A stretch of DNA of 64,000 nucleotides from Balaenoptera acutorostrata (Eukaryota; Chordata; Mammalia; Artiodactyla; Balaenopteridae), in contig NC_080073.1 in NCBI RefSeq assembly GCF_949987535.1, positions 21,882,116 through 21,946,115 on the forward strand. The letters are read 5' to 3'. This document shows, one piece after another, positions 11,065 through 21,805 of this stretch (positions are counted from its first letter, which is position 1; each line of letters begins with the position of its first letter). The notes under the pieces were generated by a model, which saw only the letters and a list, made by a program, of their open reading frames with translations, made no database searches and was not told where the DNA came from. A program made the translations under genes and the position numbers.

Positions 11065-12115
11065 ATTGTCTTATTTTGATATAATTTCTGACTTAATGAA
11101 AAGTCAAAAGAAGAGTACAAAGAACTCCCATATAACCCTTTACCCTGATTCACCAATTGCTTGCATTTTCTTTGTTTTTGTGTTCATTCATTCATTCACT
11201 CTTCTCTTCCTTCCTTCCTTTCCTCTTCCCTTTTTCATGTCTATTTTTTTCCCTCAGAATCATTTGAAAATAAGTTGGAGACATTTGCTCTATTATTCTT
11301 AAATATTTCAGGGTGTATTTTTAATAACAAGGACATTCTCTCTCCTTTTTTTCTTTGTTTTTATTTTATTTTATTATTTTATTGAAATATAGTTGATTTA
11401 CAATGTTGTGTTAATTTCTGTACAGCTAAGTGGTTCAGTTATACATATATACACGTTCTTTTTTTTAATATTCTTTTCCATTACGGTTTATCATGGGATA
11501 TTGAATATAGTTCTCTGTGCTATACAGTAGGACCTTGTTGTTTATCCGTTCTGTATATAATAGTTTGCATCTGCTATCTCCAACCTCCCAGTCCATCCTT
11601 TCCCAAACTTCCTCCTCCTTAGCAATCATAAGTCTGTTCTCTAAAGGACATTCTCTCTCTTAACTGTAATACAATGACCAAAATCAAGAAATTTAATGTT
11701 GATACAACACTGTAATTTAATCTACAGGCTATATTTAGAAATTTTTAATTGTCCCAGTAATGTCCTTTATAGCTATATGTGTGTAAACATGTGTGTATGT
11801 GTATATGTGTGTGTATGTATGTATATATGTGTGTGTACACGCAGTTCATTCTGAGAATGACTATGTGTGTATATTTTTCCTGATCTAAGATCCAACATAG
11901 GGTCACAATTTCATTTAGTTGCCCTGTATCACTTCTTTAATTTTAACCATTCCTCAAATTTTTATAACCTGGAAACTTTTTAAGAATACAGAGCAATTAC
12001 GTTCCAGAATGTCCCTCAAATCTGAGTTAGTCTGGTTTTTCCTCACGATTAGGTCCAGGTTTAAGGTCATTGTGTCTTACAGTTTTAAAAGGAATGGTGA
12101 TATTTCACCATTGTA
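11065..12115 (-). repeat. Old L1M 3' end, split by a younger L1
   Basis: Recognised on + as the reverse of an L1M 3'UTR: AGAGTACAAAGAACTCCCAT, TTGAAAATAAGTTGGAGACA, AACAAGGACATTCTCTC, then after the nested insert AATACAATGACCAAAATCAA, GTCCCAGTAATGTCCTTTAT and CCAGAATGTCCCTCAAATCT. A TG/TA-rich microsatellite has expanded inside it (11775-11850). Confidence 0.75.
11345..11643 (-). mobile_element. L1 3'UTR, 5'-truncated insertion
   Basis: TTTTATTGAAATATAGTTGA, TTTACAATGTTGTGTTAATT and GTGCTATACAGTAGGACCTT are hallmarks of the cetartiodactyl L1 3'UTR in reverse. A 16-base target-site duplication (AAGGACATTCTCTCTC) at 11329-11344 and 11644-11659 shows it landed inside an older L1. Confidence 0.9.
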
Positions 12116-12660
12116 GATTTTTGGAATGAAAAGATGAGGAGAACCTCATGCTGCATAGATTGACATGCGTGGAGTGAGGTGGGTGTAGCGAAACTCGCAT
12201 AAGAGGTATTCTGAGGATGCCTATTTGCAACAAGTAAATAACTGTATTCTCCCAAAATAATCCTTTTAGGGAATTCACTCTACTAATAGTGAAGGCAGGT
12301 AGATCAAGAGTTAGAGCCTTGCTTTTTCCTTGAAAAGGAATCAAGCGCAGGCAGAATTCTTTCTTGTGTACAACAGAAATAAACATCTGAAGAATGGTCT
12401 CCTCTGTCTGGGGAACTCAAAATATCTTGGTACCAGGAAACATAAACAGGCATCCTGCTCTTCTGTTGTAAAAGAGTGACTGTCTCCACATAAGACCAAC
12501 ATGTAAGGTGAAAGATGAAAAATGTAACCTAGCATCTAAATGCTGAGTTTTTTTCATTCTGACAGTGACCAGACACGTTAAAATTTATTTGTAGTCTAGA
12601 TATGGGCAATGCCTTTCATCATTATAAACACCCAGACTCTTTAAAAATGAATTACTTTAT
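12116..12660. other. Unique non-coding sequence
   Basis: No exon or recognised repeat; overlapping antisense ORFs of 60-93 codons look random. Confidence 0.35.
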
Positions 12661-12667
12661 TTTTTAG

Positions 12668-12890
12668 GTTGGATATTTTATTTTTTATCGAGGTATAGTT
12701 GATTTACAATGTTGTGTTAATTTCTGCTGTACAGCAAAGGGATTCAGTTATACATATATATATGTTTATGTATATATATGTATATATACATTCTTTTTTA
12801 TATTCTTTTCCATTATGGCTTATCACAGGATATTGAATATACTTCTCTGTGCTATACAGTAGGACCTTGTTAGTTATCCATTAGATATAT
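12668..12890 (-). mobile_element. L1 3'UTR fragment
   Basis: GAGGTATAGTTGATTTACAA, TACAGCAAAGGGATTCAGTT, a TATATATG run (12750-12795) and GTGCTATACAGTAGGACCTT; L1 3'UTR in reverse. Confidence 0.85.
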
Positions 12891-13833
12891 ATAATAGATA
12901 AATGAATGACTTTTAAAGCAAATGATAGAAAGGACTGTGCTATTGATGCGAAACAACGGAGAGGGAAGTAAAGTGACCGGAAGTAAATGCTTTTGGCGTA
13001 ATGCACAAAATTACTGATGGTCTTGAACGTACTGAAGTTTGGAAGTGACAAGAAAGTGTTAATCCTTTTAAGCAAGTGCCTAGGGTACACTCTGGGAAAA
13101 TCTGACTGAATGAGTTACTGCTCAGCCTAAAATTAAACTCCTGGCTTTTTGTCTGGCACACGAACTATTGGATCACATTTCTTTTCACGGATGGATACAT
13201 TTTTTTTTTAATGAATTGAAAAAAGAATCCCCAGTGGTTCCCTTTGTGTGAAGAAAAAAAGGTAAATATTAGCTAGGAAAGGTCATTTTGGTTTCCAGTA
13301 TGTGGGGAGTTCATTAGGATGGGTTCTGATAAATTATGCTGTGTACTTCTTTCCGATAACAGAAGGTCACATTGTGCCCTTGGGTGGACATCAGGACAAA
13401 CATACTTAATAAAGTTGGAGGATCTGGGAGATGACTATTTTCCAGTGTTTTTTTTTTTTTTTTCCAAATACCTTATATTTATACAGTTATTCAAAGCCAC
13501 TTCCCTCTCATAGCACTAATGACTCAAGGCCTCCTCTGTCTCTCCTGTAGCCCTGAAAGGATGGATCTCAAGTCTATCACCTAAAGTGGTCTCTAGACAA
13601 ACATCTGTAATTACATTCAGGGGCATCCAAAGAAGAGAAGAATCTCAGTTGTGCTTGGTGGTGGATTTTTAATGGGTTCCACAGGATTCAATAGTAATTA
13701 GACTGTGTTGCAAGGATAATTTTTATGTCATATTTGCAACTTAAATATTTATTGTTGCCCATCATTATTTCTCTCTGATCTCCACCCCTGGGAGAGATGT
13801 ATTTAATTTAGCAACATTAAAAAATGGGTAGTT
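12891..13833. other. Unique non-coding sequence
   Basis: T-runs at 13200 and 13450; otherwise ordinary AT-rich sequence with no recognised gene or repeat. Confidence 0.35.
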
Positions 13834-13848
13834 TCGTGGGTTTTTTTT

Positions 13849-14174
13849 TTTTTTTTTAATGAAAGGTTTCTCTTTTTTTTTTTAAATTAATTAATTAATT
13901 AATTAATTTATGGCTGTGTTGGGTCTTCGTTTCTGTGCGAGGGCTTTCTCTAGTTGCGGCGAGGGGGGGGCCACTCTTCATCGCGGTGCGTGGGCCTCTC
14001 ACTATCGCGGCTTCTCTTGTTGCGGAGCACAGGCTCCAGACGCGCAGGCTCAGTAGTTGTGGCTCACGGGACCAGCCGCTCCGCGGCATGTGGGATCTTC
14101 CCAGACCAGGGCTCGAACCCGTGTCCCCTGCATTGGCAGGCAGATTCTCAACCGCTGCGCCACCAGGGAAGCCC
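13849..14174 (-). repeat. CHR SINE (short-core subtype), antisense
   Basis: AATTAATTAATTAATT tail complement, GGCTGTGTTGGGTCTTCGTT, CAGGGCTCGAACCCGTGTCC and CCACCAGGGAAGCCC. Fifteen-base target-site duplication beginning TCGTGGG at 13834-13848 and 14175-14189. Confidence 0.93.
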
Positions 14175-14429
14175 TCGTGGGTTTTTTTTGTTTGTTTGTT
14201 TTTTCTTTTTCTTGAGATGTCTTTTGGTTTGGAGTCATCTGAGTCTTTCCTGAAAAATGTTTTCACTGAGTAGAAAAGTCCTTTCAGGTCTGTGCATTAA
14301 AGGACGGTGTTGAGTATCAACTATGGTATTAACAAGTTTTTCTGTATTTTGGTATGGTGTTTTATGTTGGAAAGATTTTTGCTTTCTGCCTCCCATCAAC
14401 ATTTTTCAAAAAGCATCCTTGAAAATTGT

Positions 14430-14650
14430 TTTTTTTTTTTTTAATTTTTAATTGAAGTATAGTTGATTTACAATATTATGTGAGTTTCAGGTGTATAGCA
14501 AAGCGATTCAGTTATACATATATACATATCTATATATGTATATATATTTTTGTATATATATATTCTTTTTTAGATTCTTTTCCCCTACAGGTTATTACAG
14601 AATATTGAGCATAATTCCCTGTGCTATACAGTAGGTCCTTGTTGGTTATT
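14430..14650 (-). mobile_element. L1 3'UTR fragment
   Basis: AATTGAAGTATAGTTGATTT, GCAAAGCGATTCAGTTATAC, a TATATA run and GTGCTATACAGTAGGTCCTT; reverse L1 3'UTR ending about 520 bp before the first TAFA4 exon. Confidence 0.85.
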
Positions 14651-15145
14651 TTATGCATGGTAGTGTGTCTTGCAAATTGTTTAGCATCATCAGGTTTATA
14701 TCACACAAACATAGGAACTCAGATCTTCATGCTGGCTTTTCCACTGCTCTGTGACCTTGGGCAAGTTGTAGAACTCTTGGGATTGGATTACCTCCAATTT
14801 CATTTTCATCCCATGGTTAATGAAATGAGAGTGAAATTTTGCATCATGAATGATTTAGACGCTCTGTCAACTTGGGGGTGCCTTTGCTCTGGAGGGAACT
14901 TCTACTTTAAAACTATATTATGTTAACTAATATGTGACTAGTTAATAAGTGTAGAATTCTGTATCTTCCTCGCCTCCCCTCCGTCTATTAGGACACTTTA
15001 CAAACGTGGATGTGTTTGGCTGTCTACCGCTTGCCTGAAAATGCAGGCGGCATTGTAAAAAACCCACAATTGTGCTACTGGAAATCTGCATCATTTCAAC
15101 ATTAACATGCTAATGGCTTCCTGTCTATTTTGTTTTTTCAAATAG
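14651..15145. other. Sequence just upstream of the TAFA4 start exon; weak MIR remnant
   Basis: 14720-14830 has a diverged MIR centre (CTCTGTGACCTTGGGCAAGT). The rest is unique and ends in the pyrimidine-rich acceptor TGTTTTTTCAAATAG at 15145. Confidence 0.45.
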
Positions 15146-15198
15146 GTCTTCCAAGCTAAGATAATTTTTTGGAACTGCAGAATTGGTCCTAGCTACCA

Positions 15199-15267
15199 AT
15201 GGGAATTTGGAGTCACTCTGAAATACATGCTGGAATAATTGTGTTTGACTGGAACCAAATCTTATGA
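15199..15267 (+). promoter_or_regulatory. Upstream ORF (22 codons) whose stop overlaps the TAFA4 start
   Basis: In the 5'UTR part of the exon, an ATG at 15199 (G at +4, C at -3) opens a 22-codon frame. It ends at a TGA (15265-15267) that shares bases with the main ATG (15264-15266) in an ATGA arrangement. Established knowledge: such overlaps usually lower main-ORF initiation and permit limited termination-reinitiation. A second, three-codon upstream ORF (ATG CTG GAA TAA, 15227-15238) lies inside it in another frame. That the pair limits TAFA4 translation is inference. Confidence 0.6.
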
Positions 15268-15277
15268 AGTCTCCAAG
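15264..15277 (+). CDS. TAFA4: TAFA4 coding start (first 14 coding bases, codons 1-5 split)
   Basis: ATG AAG TCT CCA AG, ending at a GT donor, encodes Met-Lys-Ser-Pro and two thirds of an Arg codon. The phase matches the acceptor at 20435/20436, giving MKSPRMRVCARS across the junction. As I remember it, human TAFA4 has Arg at residue 2 and Lys at residue 12, so both differences are conservative Arg/Lys exchanges. The initiation context is weak: C at -3 and A at +4. The product is the N-terminal end of a secreted chemokine-like protein. The alternative, that translation starts at Met6 in the next exon, is real because Met6 has a better context. Confidence 0.75.
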
Positions 15278-16625
15278 GTAAAATGATTTTAACACATACC
15301 TAGAGATGATATCTTTACGAAGCATAAAGAATTTAGCCAAACTGAGTATCTTAGAGTTGATGATCCTTTATAAAAGCTTTCTTTTTACGTTGAATTTTTG
15401 GGAATTTGGGGAGTTTAAAAAATTTTAGCTCTCATCTTTGAAATTATTTCAGTTTGTAAAGCAGTGTTTCAGCTATTCAGCAGGGTAAATGGTGATATTT
15501 TTAAGGTAAACCAATTTTGCTTTACATTTGGGCAAAATTGTTCAATGTAGAAGAAATTGAGGTATCACAGTAGATGTAGTAGGTGAGAAATCCTTTTACT
15601 GGGGGAGGGGGTCCTAGATTATTGAATGAAATAAAGAATCACTGCTCAATAGCTGCCCCCTTATCCATAGGCATTTCTCTGGGGAATCATAGCTATTGTT
15701 AAGTAAATACTTGTTTTAGGCACTGGGAACTTGTAACTATTCACCCCGCACCGGTACGTAGAATTGTCCATGAAGAAGAAGTTAGATCAGGAATGATCAC
15801 CCGAGGTTTGGAACAGTGGCCCTTGAGACTTTTGATTTGGGGTTTGCTGTTGGGATCCAACCAGGAAAACAGAAACCATCCTGATAATGTGGAACAGAGG
15901 GAAGTGAATTCAGGGAACTGGTTACACATGTGATGGGAGAGTCAGAGACGTCAAGCAGAAGATACAGAGGCAGCCCAGAGATCAGCAACAGCAGGAAGCT
16001 TCTGCCATCCTGAGGCTGGTGGGACAAAGGAAGGCAGTACTGCTGACCAGTGCTTAGGGGAAGGGACCTTCAGTGGGAGCTGGATCCACAGTGGGCCCTT
16101 CTCTTGGAAATTGACACTGTGGAGGAGAAATGGCCACTCCATAGAACCTACCAAGACAGAGAAGGGCGGGGGAGAAATACCCTGCCCTTTCCCTTCCACC
16201 CTCCAGGCTCCAGCCAGGGTCTCCTACTGGTTAAACCGAGCCAGGAGCCAGGTGATTCAGGTGGTTGGGAAATGCAATGTATAGTGTCACCCAGGGAAAG
16301 GGGAAAGAATGGTTCTGAGGGCAAAAGAGGCCCAGGTTGGCATAGAGTTTATATTTGAAACCTCTTCTCGTGACATTTTAATGAGCATGGCACAGGCTTT
16401 TGTACCTCAGAGCATGAGTCTTCTCTTGAGGCTGATTCTCACAGCCTCACCAGGTAAATTATGCATATGCCCTGGGATCTTCCGTCTGAAGATGGACGGC
16501 AGTAGAGTGTGATGCACTGCCCGGAACTCCCTTCGGGAATGAAGGATTCATTCCCTCAACTGTTGGAGGTGTTGCAGAAGCTGGCCTACAGCTTCTTTGA
16601 ATTGTCCTCAATTCAGAGCCTCCTT

Positions 16626-16767
16626 CTTGCTGGGGGACTCGCCCAACGATCCAGTGGTTAAGACTCCACACTTCCAATGCAGGGGGCGCAGGTTCAATCC
16701 CTGGTCAGGGAACTAAGATCCCACATGCCACGTGGTGTGGCCAAAAACAAACAAACAAACAAAACAA
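16626..16767 (+). repeat. Short tRNA-derived SINE, sense
   Basis: CAGTGGTTAAGACTCCACAC, GGGCGCAGGTTCAATCCCTG, AACTAAGATCCCACATGCCA, GTGGTGTGGCC, then an AAACAAACAAAC tail. Eleven-base duplication AGAGCCTCCTT at 16615-16625 and 16768-16778. Same short family as 5355-5482. Confidence 0.9.
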
Positions 16768-16979
16768 AGAGCCTCCTTGCTGAAGATTTAAGATTTTCCC
16801 TTATGTCCAAGTATAAAGGCCTGGCCCCTCACTCCAACCTGGTACCGTGGAGAAGGGGCGTCTCAGCTTTGGAACTCTCCGTAGGGTTATCTGAGGCCGT
16901 TTTGTCCTTCTGTCCTGCCTTCTTCTCGCCCCTCCCCTTCCACAGGTGATTCTCCCTAGAGCATCCTTTAAATAATCCC

Positions 16980-17345
16980 CTGCTCATCAATTTCCATCTC
17001 ACGGTTGGCTTCCCAGGGTAACCAACCTTTGAGACTCAGATCATCTCAGACATGCTCTCCAGATTTGGTAAACTCCATTCAGACAAGTTTAGGTGATGCA
17101 GTGACTGATAAACACATGGAAACTGAATTTCACTTATACTTTAGGTGGGAGGGATTATAGCTCACCTGAAAGACCGAGTCTGAATTTAGAGACTCTAAAT
17201 TGGGGGGGCCACTGTGGTTAGAGGGAGGGGAGCCAACCCACCAGGCAGGAAAAAGTGGAGGATACAAAAGTTAAGAAGCCAGGAGGAGACCCATTGTTTT
17301 AAACTGTTAAACTTGGCAGATTTGTTATACAGCAATAGAAAAGTT
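16980..17345 (+). repeat. Possible old LTR remnant (MaLR-like 3' end)
   Basis: The end (TTTGTTATACAGCAATAGAA near 17320-17340) resembles the 3' terminus of MLT-class LTRs. The upstream part is too diverged to assign. Confidence 0.3.
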
Positions 17346-17461
17346 GTACTCCATTCATCTGACTCCTTGAAATTTTCCTTTTTGGACCACTAATTGCTAC
17401 AAACTGGAAACCGGGGTACCTGATCCAGCTTGCAAATGTGTTTTGTTCAGTCTGCACTGTG

Positions 17462-17783
17462 GTTTTTTTTAAATCTATTTAATTATTTATTTTTATTTTT
17501 GGCTGTGTTGGGTCTTCATTGCTGCGTGTGGGCTTTCTCTAGTTGCGGCGAGCAGGGGCTACTCTTTGTTGCGGTGTGTGGGCTTCTCCTTGTGGTGGCT
17601 TGTCTTGTTGCGGAGCGCGGGCTCCAGGCACGCGGGCTTCAGTAGTTGTGGCACACGGGCTCAGTAGTTGTGGCGCACGGGCTTAGTTTCTCCGCGGCAT
17701 GTGGGATCTTCCCGGACCAGGGCTCGAACCCGTGTCCCCTGTATTGGCAGGCGGATTCTCAACCACTGCTCCACCAGGGAAGC
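17462..17783 (-). repeat. CHR SINE (long subtype), antisense
   Basis: GGCTGTGTTGGGTCTTCATT, repeated CAGTAGTTGTGGC units, CAGGGCTCGAACCCGTGTCC, CCACCAGGGAAGC. Eleven-base duplication TCTGCACTGTG at 17451-17461 and 17784-17794. Confidence 0.92.
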
Positions 17784-19174
17784 TCTGCACTGTGTTTTTA
17801 AAACAAAGAAAATGGAATTACTTGCTGACATATAAAGCGTGTAGACTGCGTATCAGAAAACGGCTTTTCTTTGAAAGTCGTTCCTGGCATCACTTGGAGC
17901 AGCTGCTCCTAGACAGGTCTCTACACTCCCTACTGTTCACCAGTGCTTTTGACCCAGGCAGCCTACACATTTATTTGGAGATATTTGAATTTTTGATCCT
18001 TGAGTAAGAGGGATAAGCCTTTGTAACAATTAGATCAATAACTGATATTGGGGTTAACAACAGAAATTTTAAAACAGTATCGGTGAGATAGAGCACCTCA
18101 TTCAAAAATTCAGCAAATATGGAATTCTGAACCTCCACACTTTCCCTGTTAGTAATAAGTTAATAATCCATTTCCTGAAGTGAAAATATAATTAAATAAT
18201 AGCACCTCAAACTCACATAGGCTTACGTGTATATTCTTTGCCACCTTTCAAACTGATCCTAGGGTTTCTACTTACCATGTGTGTGTGCCGAGGTGGGGGA
18301 GATAGAAGACGTGCTTTGTAAATTAAGGCATGTGCAGGCCCTTCAAAGCAAAGAGACCCTATGTTTCCATGTCAGTTTAAAATTTTCAGGGTTTCCAAGG
18401 CAGGGGGCAAAAAGATGTCAAGCTTTGAGTCCCTTTTAACACCGTGCTCTCCAAAGATAATCTTAGAATCTTGTCTTACTGCGGTTGCTTCAAAGGCAGA
18501 TTGAGTCTCAAATCAGGGAGCAGTACGAGATCTTTCAACAAGATCGATTTGTCTAACTTGTGAGAGGCCACAGCCTACTTCCCAGAGTGTGATGTGGGCG
18601 CCAGGTCCCCAAGGCTGTGCCTTCCCTTGAGCATGGAATCACGGTTCTGGTTGAGGCACTGTGCAGCTGACAGCCATGGGGTGGCTAGATCCTTCCTTCC
18701 AGGATTTCCTCAGAAGCTTTGCCTCTAGTGTTACCCAAACAAGGATCCATCCCCGTGGGCCATGTCTTTATTGTCTGCCCATGAGTGTTTATACATCTTG
18801 TGTACATGAAAAGGGGGTTCCTTTGATCCTCTTTGGTGGATCTTTTATCCTAAATACCGTGAGACATGTGCCAGTCAGAACCTAGTATCACTGGAGTTTC
18901 ACACGCCAAGAGCTCTGACTCTTGCTTGAAAAAGTTAATAAAAAAAAAAAGCAAACATAAAGGTTAATCAAGTGCTATCTAATTTCCCTGTAATATCAAA
19001 AAGGGCAGAAAGTTAGGGAGGGGGGTGGAATGCATACTGGCTATTTTCTTTTTACTTACTCTTTTTTTGGGGGAGGGGTTGTTTTAGAATAGACCACACA
19101 ACCATATCTGTGAACTGAATTGTCTTTGAGCAACTGTTTGGGTATTGTCCATTCATAGGAGGTGAAGTTTATTT

Positions 19175-19725
19175 TCCCAGGTTTATTGAGATGCAATTGA
19201 CACATAACACTGTGTATGTTTAAGGTGTACAATGTGTTGATTTAATATGTTTGTCAATTGCAAAATGATTCTCAGCATAGTAACAGCTACCACCTTCCTA
19301 CTATCACATAGTTACCTTTTTTTTTGGTGGTGAGAACATTTTTCTTAGCAACATTCAAGTATATGATATAGTATTATTAACTATAATCACCATGCTATAC
19401 ATTAGATCCCCAAACTTGTTAATCATGTAACTGAAATATTTGACCTTTGACTAATATCTACCCATTTCCCTCACCCTCAACCCTTGGTAACCACCATGCT
19501 TCTTAACCTGTTTCTCTGAGTTTGTCTTTTTTAGATTCCACATGTAAGTGAGATCATACAGTATTTGTCTTTATCTGACTTATTTCACTTAGCAATAATG
19601 CCCTCAAGGTCCATCTAAAATTTTGTATATGGCAAGATGTCCTTTTTTCTCATTGCTGAATAATATTTCATCATATCTATCTCACATCTTCTTTATCCAT
19701 TTATCTGTTGATATCTATATGAAGT
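19175..19725 (-). repeat. Old L1 3' region
   Basis: TTATTGAGATGCAATTGACA, GTATGTTTAAGGTGTACAAT, ACCTTTGACTAATATCTACC, TTCCACATGTAAGTGAGATC and ATTGCTGAATAATATTTCAT are L1 3'-end motifs in reverse, all well known from L1MA/MB elements. Confidence 0.8.
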
Positions 19726-20066
19726 TGTTTCTATATTGACCTTACTTGCTCATATTCCCATCAAACTTTGAGATTGGATTAATAAACTATTCAGCCAGTC
19801 TTCTGGGCAGAGGGCATTAATAAACAGTCAGAGAAACCAGGGGAAATCTCTCGAGCCTGGTGTGAAAATTTCTGTGGTTTCTTTCAGATGAGGAAACTAC
19901 ATATCTTCTATTTGAATCCAGCTCTAAGTATGTTGCTTTTTAAATTTCATGCTATAAAGTAGTATATAACCCCCATGTTCTATCAGGGCCACTCAGGCTA
20001 CACTGTAGGGATTCATAAATAGACTTCTCACCGAGGCCTGTAGCTAACTTGGAAAACTTTTACACA

Positions 20067-20250
20067 GGGAGATCAGCTCGGTGCTTTGTGACCACCTAGA
20101 GGGGTGGGATGGGGAGGGTGGGAGGGAGACACAAGAGGGAGGGGATATGGGGATATACGTATGCATATAGCTAATTCACTTTGTTATACAGCAGAAACTA
20201 ACAACACTGTAAAGCAATTATACTCCAATAAAAATGTTAAAAAAGAAAAG
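20067..20250 (+). mobile_element. L1 3'UTR end, sense, directly before the TAFA4 exon
   Basis: GGGAGATCAGCTCGGTGCTT, GTGACCACCTAGAGGGGTGG, ATACAGCAGAAACTAACAAC, CAATTATACTCCAATAAAAA and an A-rich tail; it ends 185 bp upstream of the acceptor at 20435. Confidence 0.9.
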
Positions 20251-20435
20251 GTATTTATTGAAAATTGAGTGAATGCACAGTGCAAGTAAGGTTTGATTGG
20301 CCTTCAGTTTCCTTGTGGGGGAAGAAGTCCATCGTTGAGCATCTTCCACTGCTTTCCCCACCTTCTCAGGATGCTGTTTGCTGGAAAGCCTTGTGTCACT
20401 CAGCCCTCACTAACTGCGTCCTGCTTTGTTTCCAG

Positions 20436-20551
20436 GATGAGAGTCTGTGCCAGGTCGGTCTTGCTGTCTCACTGGCTCTTTCTGGCCTATGTGCTAATGG
20501 TGTGCTGTAAGCTGATGTCTGCCTCCAGCCAGCACCTCCGGGGACACGCAG
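20436..20551 (+). CDS. TAFA4: TAFA4 signal-peptide exon (chemokine-like secreted protein, partial)
   Basis: TAFA4 (FAM19A4) is a small secreted chemokine-like protein. The family is known mainly from the nervous system, and TAFA4 is reported in C-low-threshold mechanoreceptors, in pain modulation and as an FPR1 ligand. The exon runs from a TTTCCAG acceptor (ending 20435) to a GTAAGC donor (20552). It encodes the end of Arg5, then MRVCARSVLLSHWLFLAYVL and MVCCKLMSASSQHLRGHA, plus the first base of a Gly codon. There is a basic n-region, a hydrophobic core (about residues 13-28: VLLSHWLFLAYVLMVC) and a polar Ser/Gln stretch suited to signal peptidase cleavage. No stop or frameshift is present. 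Other TAFA paralogues have different signal peptides, so the assignment is specific. The exons for the ten-cysteine TAFA domain are missing from the window, as expected if the next intron is long. The exon is squeezed between an L1 end and a SINE. Confidence 0.92.
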
Positions 20552-20625
20552 GTAAGCTCTTTAAGCTCGTTATGCGCCACTGAGATCAATTAATAAAACC
20601 CTTACAAACACCAAAGCCCACATTT

Positions 20626-20998
20626 TATTTTATTATTTTTTTAATTTTTAAATTAAATTAAATTAATTTATTTTTGGCTGCGTTGGATCTTCGTTGCTGT
20701 GCGTGGGCTTTCTTTAGTTGCAGTCAGCAGGGGGCTACTCTTCATTGCGGTGCACGGGCTTCTCATTGCGATGGCTTCTCTTGTTGCGGAGCACGAGCTC
20801 TAGGCACACGGGCTTCAGTAGTTGTGGCCCGTGGGCTCAGTAGTTGTGGCTCGCGGGCTCTAGAGCTCAGGCTCAGTAGTTGTGGTGCACAGGCTTAGTC
20901 GCTCCGCGGCATGTGGGATCTTCCTGGACCAGGGCTCGAACCTGGGTTGCCTGCATTGGCAGGCGGATTCTTAACCACTGCGCCACCAGGGAAGTCCT
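20626..20998 (-). repeat. CHR SINE (long subtype), antisense
   Basis: GGCTGCGTTGGATCTTCGTT, several CAGTAGTTGTGG units, CAGGGCTCGAACCTGGGTTG and CCACCAGGGAAGTCC. It starts about 75 bp after the TAFA4 donor at 20552. No clear target-site duplication was found. Confidence 0.88.
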
Positions 20999-21492
20999 AG
21001 GCTTAAGTTTTTAAACTCTCTCATGACTCAGTTGTCCTTAAGCAACAGTTTCAAGAAGACGAGAAAGTTAATGATTGAAATTTTAATGAATCAGCATAAA
21101 ATCAATACCATTTGGCCGCTGTGAAAGTGCCCAGGGCTGCTTGGTTATTGTGCTGTGTATATTTTGATGAGCTTGCCCTCAAGGATAGAGCATTTGAAGT
21201 CATCAGTCTTATCTGTTTGATACACATCTCTTTTCTTGGGTGCAGGTAGAGAGTCAGGCTAGTAAAGAAGCAAAGCATTTCGGGGTGGGGGGTTATCACC
21301 AGCACATTTCCAGATTTCAGAGAGATTATGATGAAAAATGATTATTAAACTTGGAGGAAACAGGGGACATGACTGAACCTTTAATTTTTCTTTCTTTTCA
21401 ATATTCACTTATTAAAAGGCATTATACTTTGATTTTTTTTTCTTCCAGGTTAGATTACTTATTTTTATCACCCCTCCACACCCAAGATATAC
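20999..21492. other. Unique intronic sequence
   Basis: No exon or recognised repeat. Confidence 0.35.
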
Positions 21493-21507
21493 ACACTGGT
21501 AGTCTTT

Positions 21508-21805
21508 TTTTTTTTTTTTCTACTTCTTTTTAAAAACTTTTTATTGGAATATAGTTGATTTACAATGTTGTGTTAGTTTCAGGTGTACAGCAAAGTGAAT
21601 CTGTTATACGTATACATATATCCATTCTTTTTTTAGATTCTTTTCCCATACAGGCCATTACAGAGTATTGGGTAGAGTTCCCTGTGCTATACAGCAGGTT
21701 ATTGTTAGTTACCTATTTTTTTTATTAGTTATCTGTTTTATACATATTAGTGTATATATGTCAATCCCAATCTCCCAATTTATCCCACCAGCCCCCCACC
21801 CCCTG
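21508..21805 (-). mobile_element. L1 3'UTR, 5'-truncated insertion
   Basis: TTTTTATTGGAATATAGTTG, TTAGTTTCAGGTGTACAGCA, GTGCTATACAGCAGGTTATT and CATATTAGTGTATATATGTC. A duplication of about 15 bases (ACA(C/T)TGGTAGTCTTT) at 21493-21507 and 21806-21820 has one mismatch. Confidence 0.88.

Larger units (their letters stand above)
15146..15277 (+). other. TAFA4: TAFA4 exon: end of 5'UTR plus start codon
   Basis: This exon is defined by a pyrimidine-rich tract and AG acceptor ending at 15145 and a GT donor at 15278-15279 (AAG|GTAAAA). About 118 bases of 5'UTR come before an ATG at 15264. The last 14 bases code for MKSP plus two bases of an Arg codon, completed by the first base of the exon at 20436. 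The join was recognised because TAFA4 proteins begin with a short Met-Arg/Lys-Ser-Pro-Arg leader before MRVCA. The acceptor at its 5' end shows that at least one more upstream exon exists; none was recognised in this window. The 5'UTR contains two upstream ATGs (separate entries). Confidence 0.8.
15278..20435 (+). other. TAFA4: TAFA4 intron between start-codon exon and signal-peptide exon
   Basis: A GT-AG intron of 5158 bases, splitting codon 5 after its second base. It contains a short SINE (16626-16767), a CHR SINE (17462-17783), a possible old LTR tail near 17345, an old L1 (19175-19725) and an L1 3' end (20067-20250). The rest (15280-16610, 17800-19160) looks unique: I see no other exon, and its ORFs are short and scattered. 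Confidence 0.75.
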
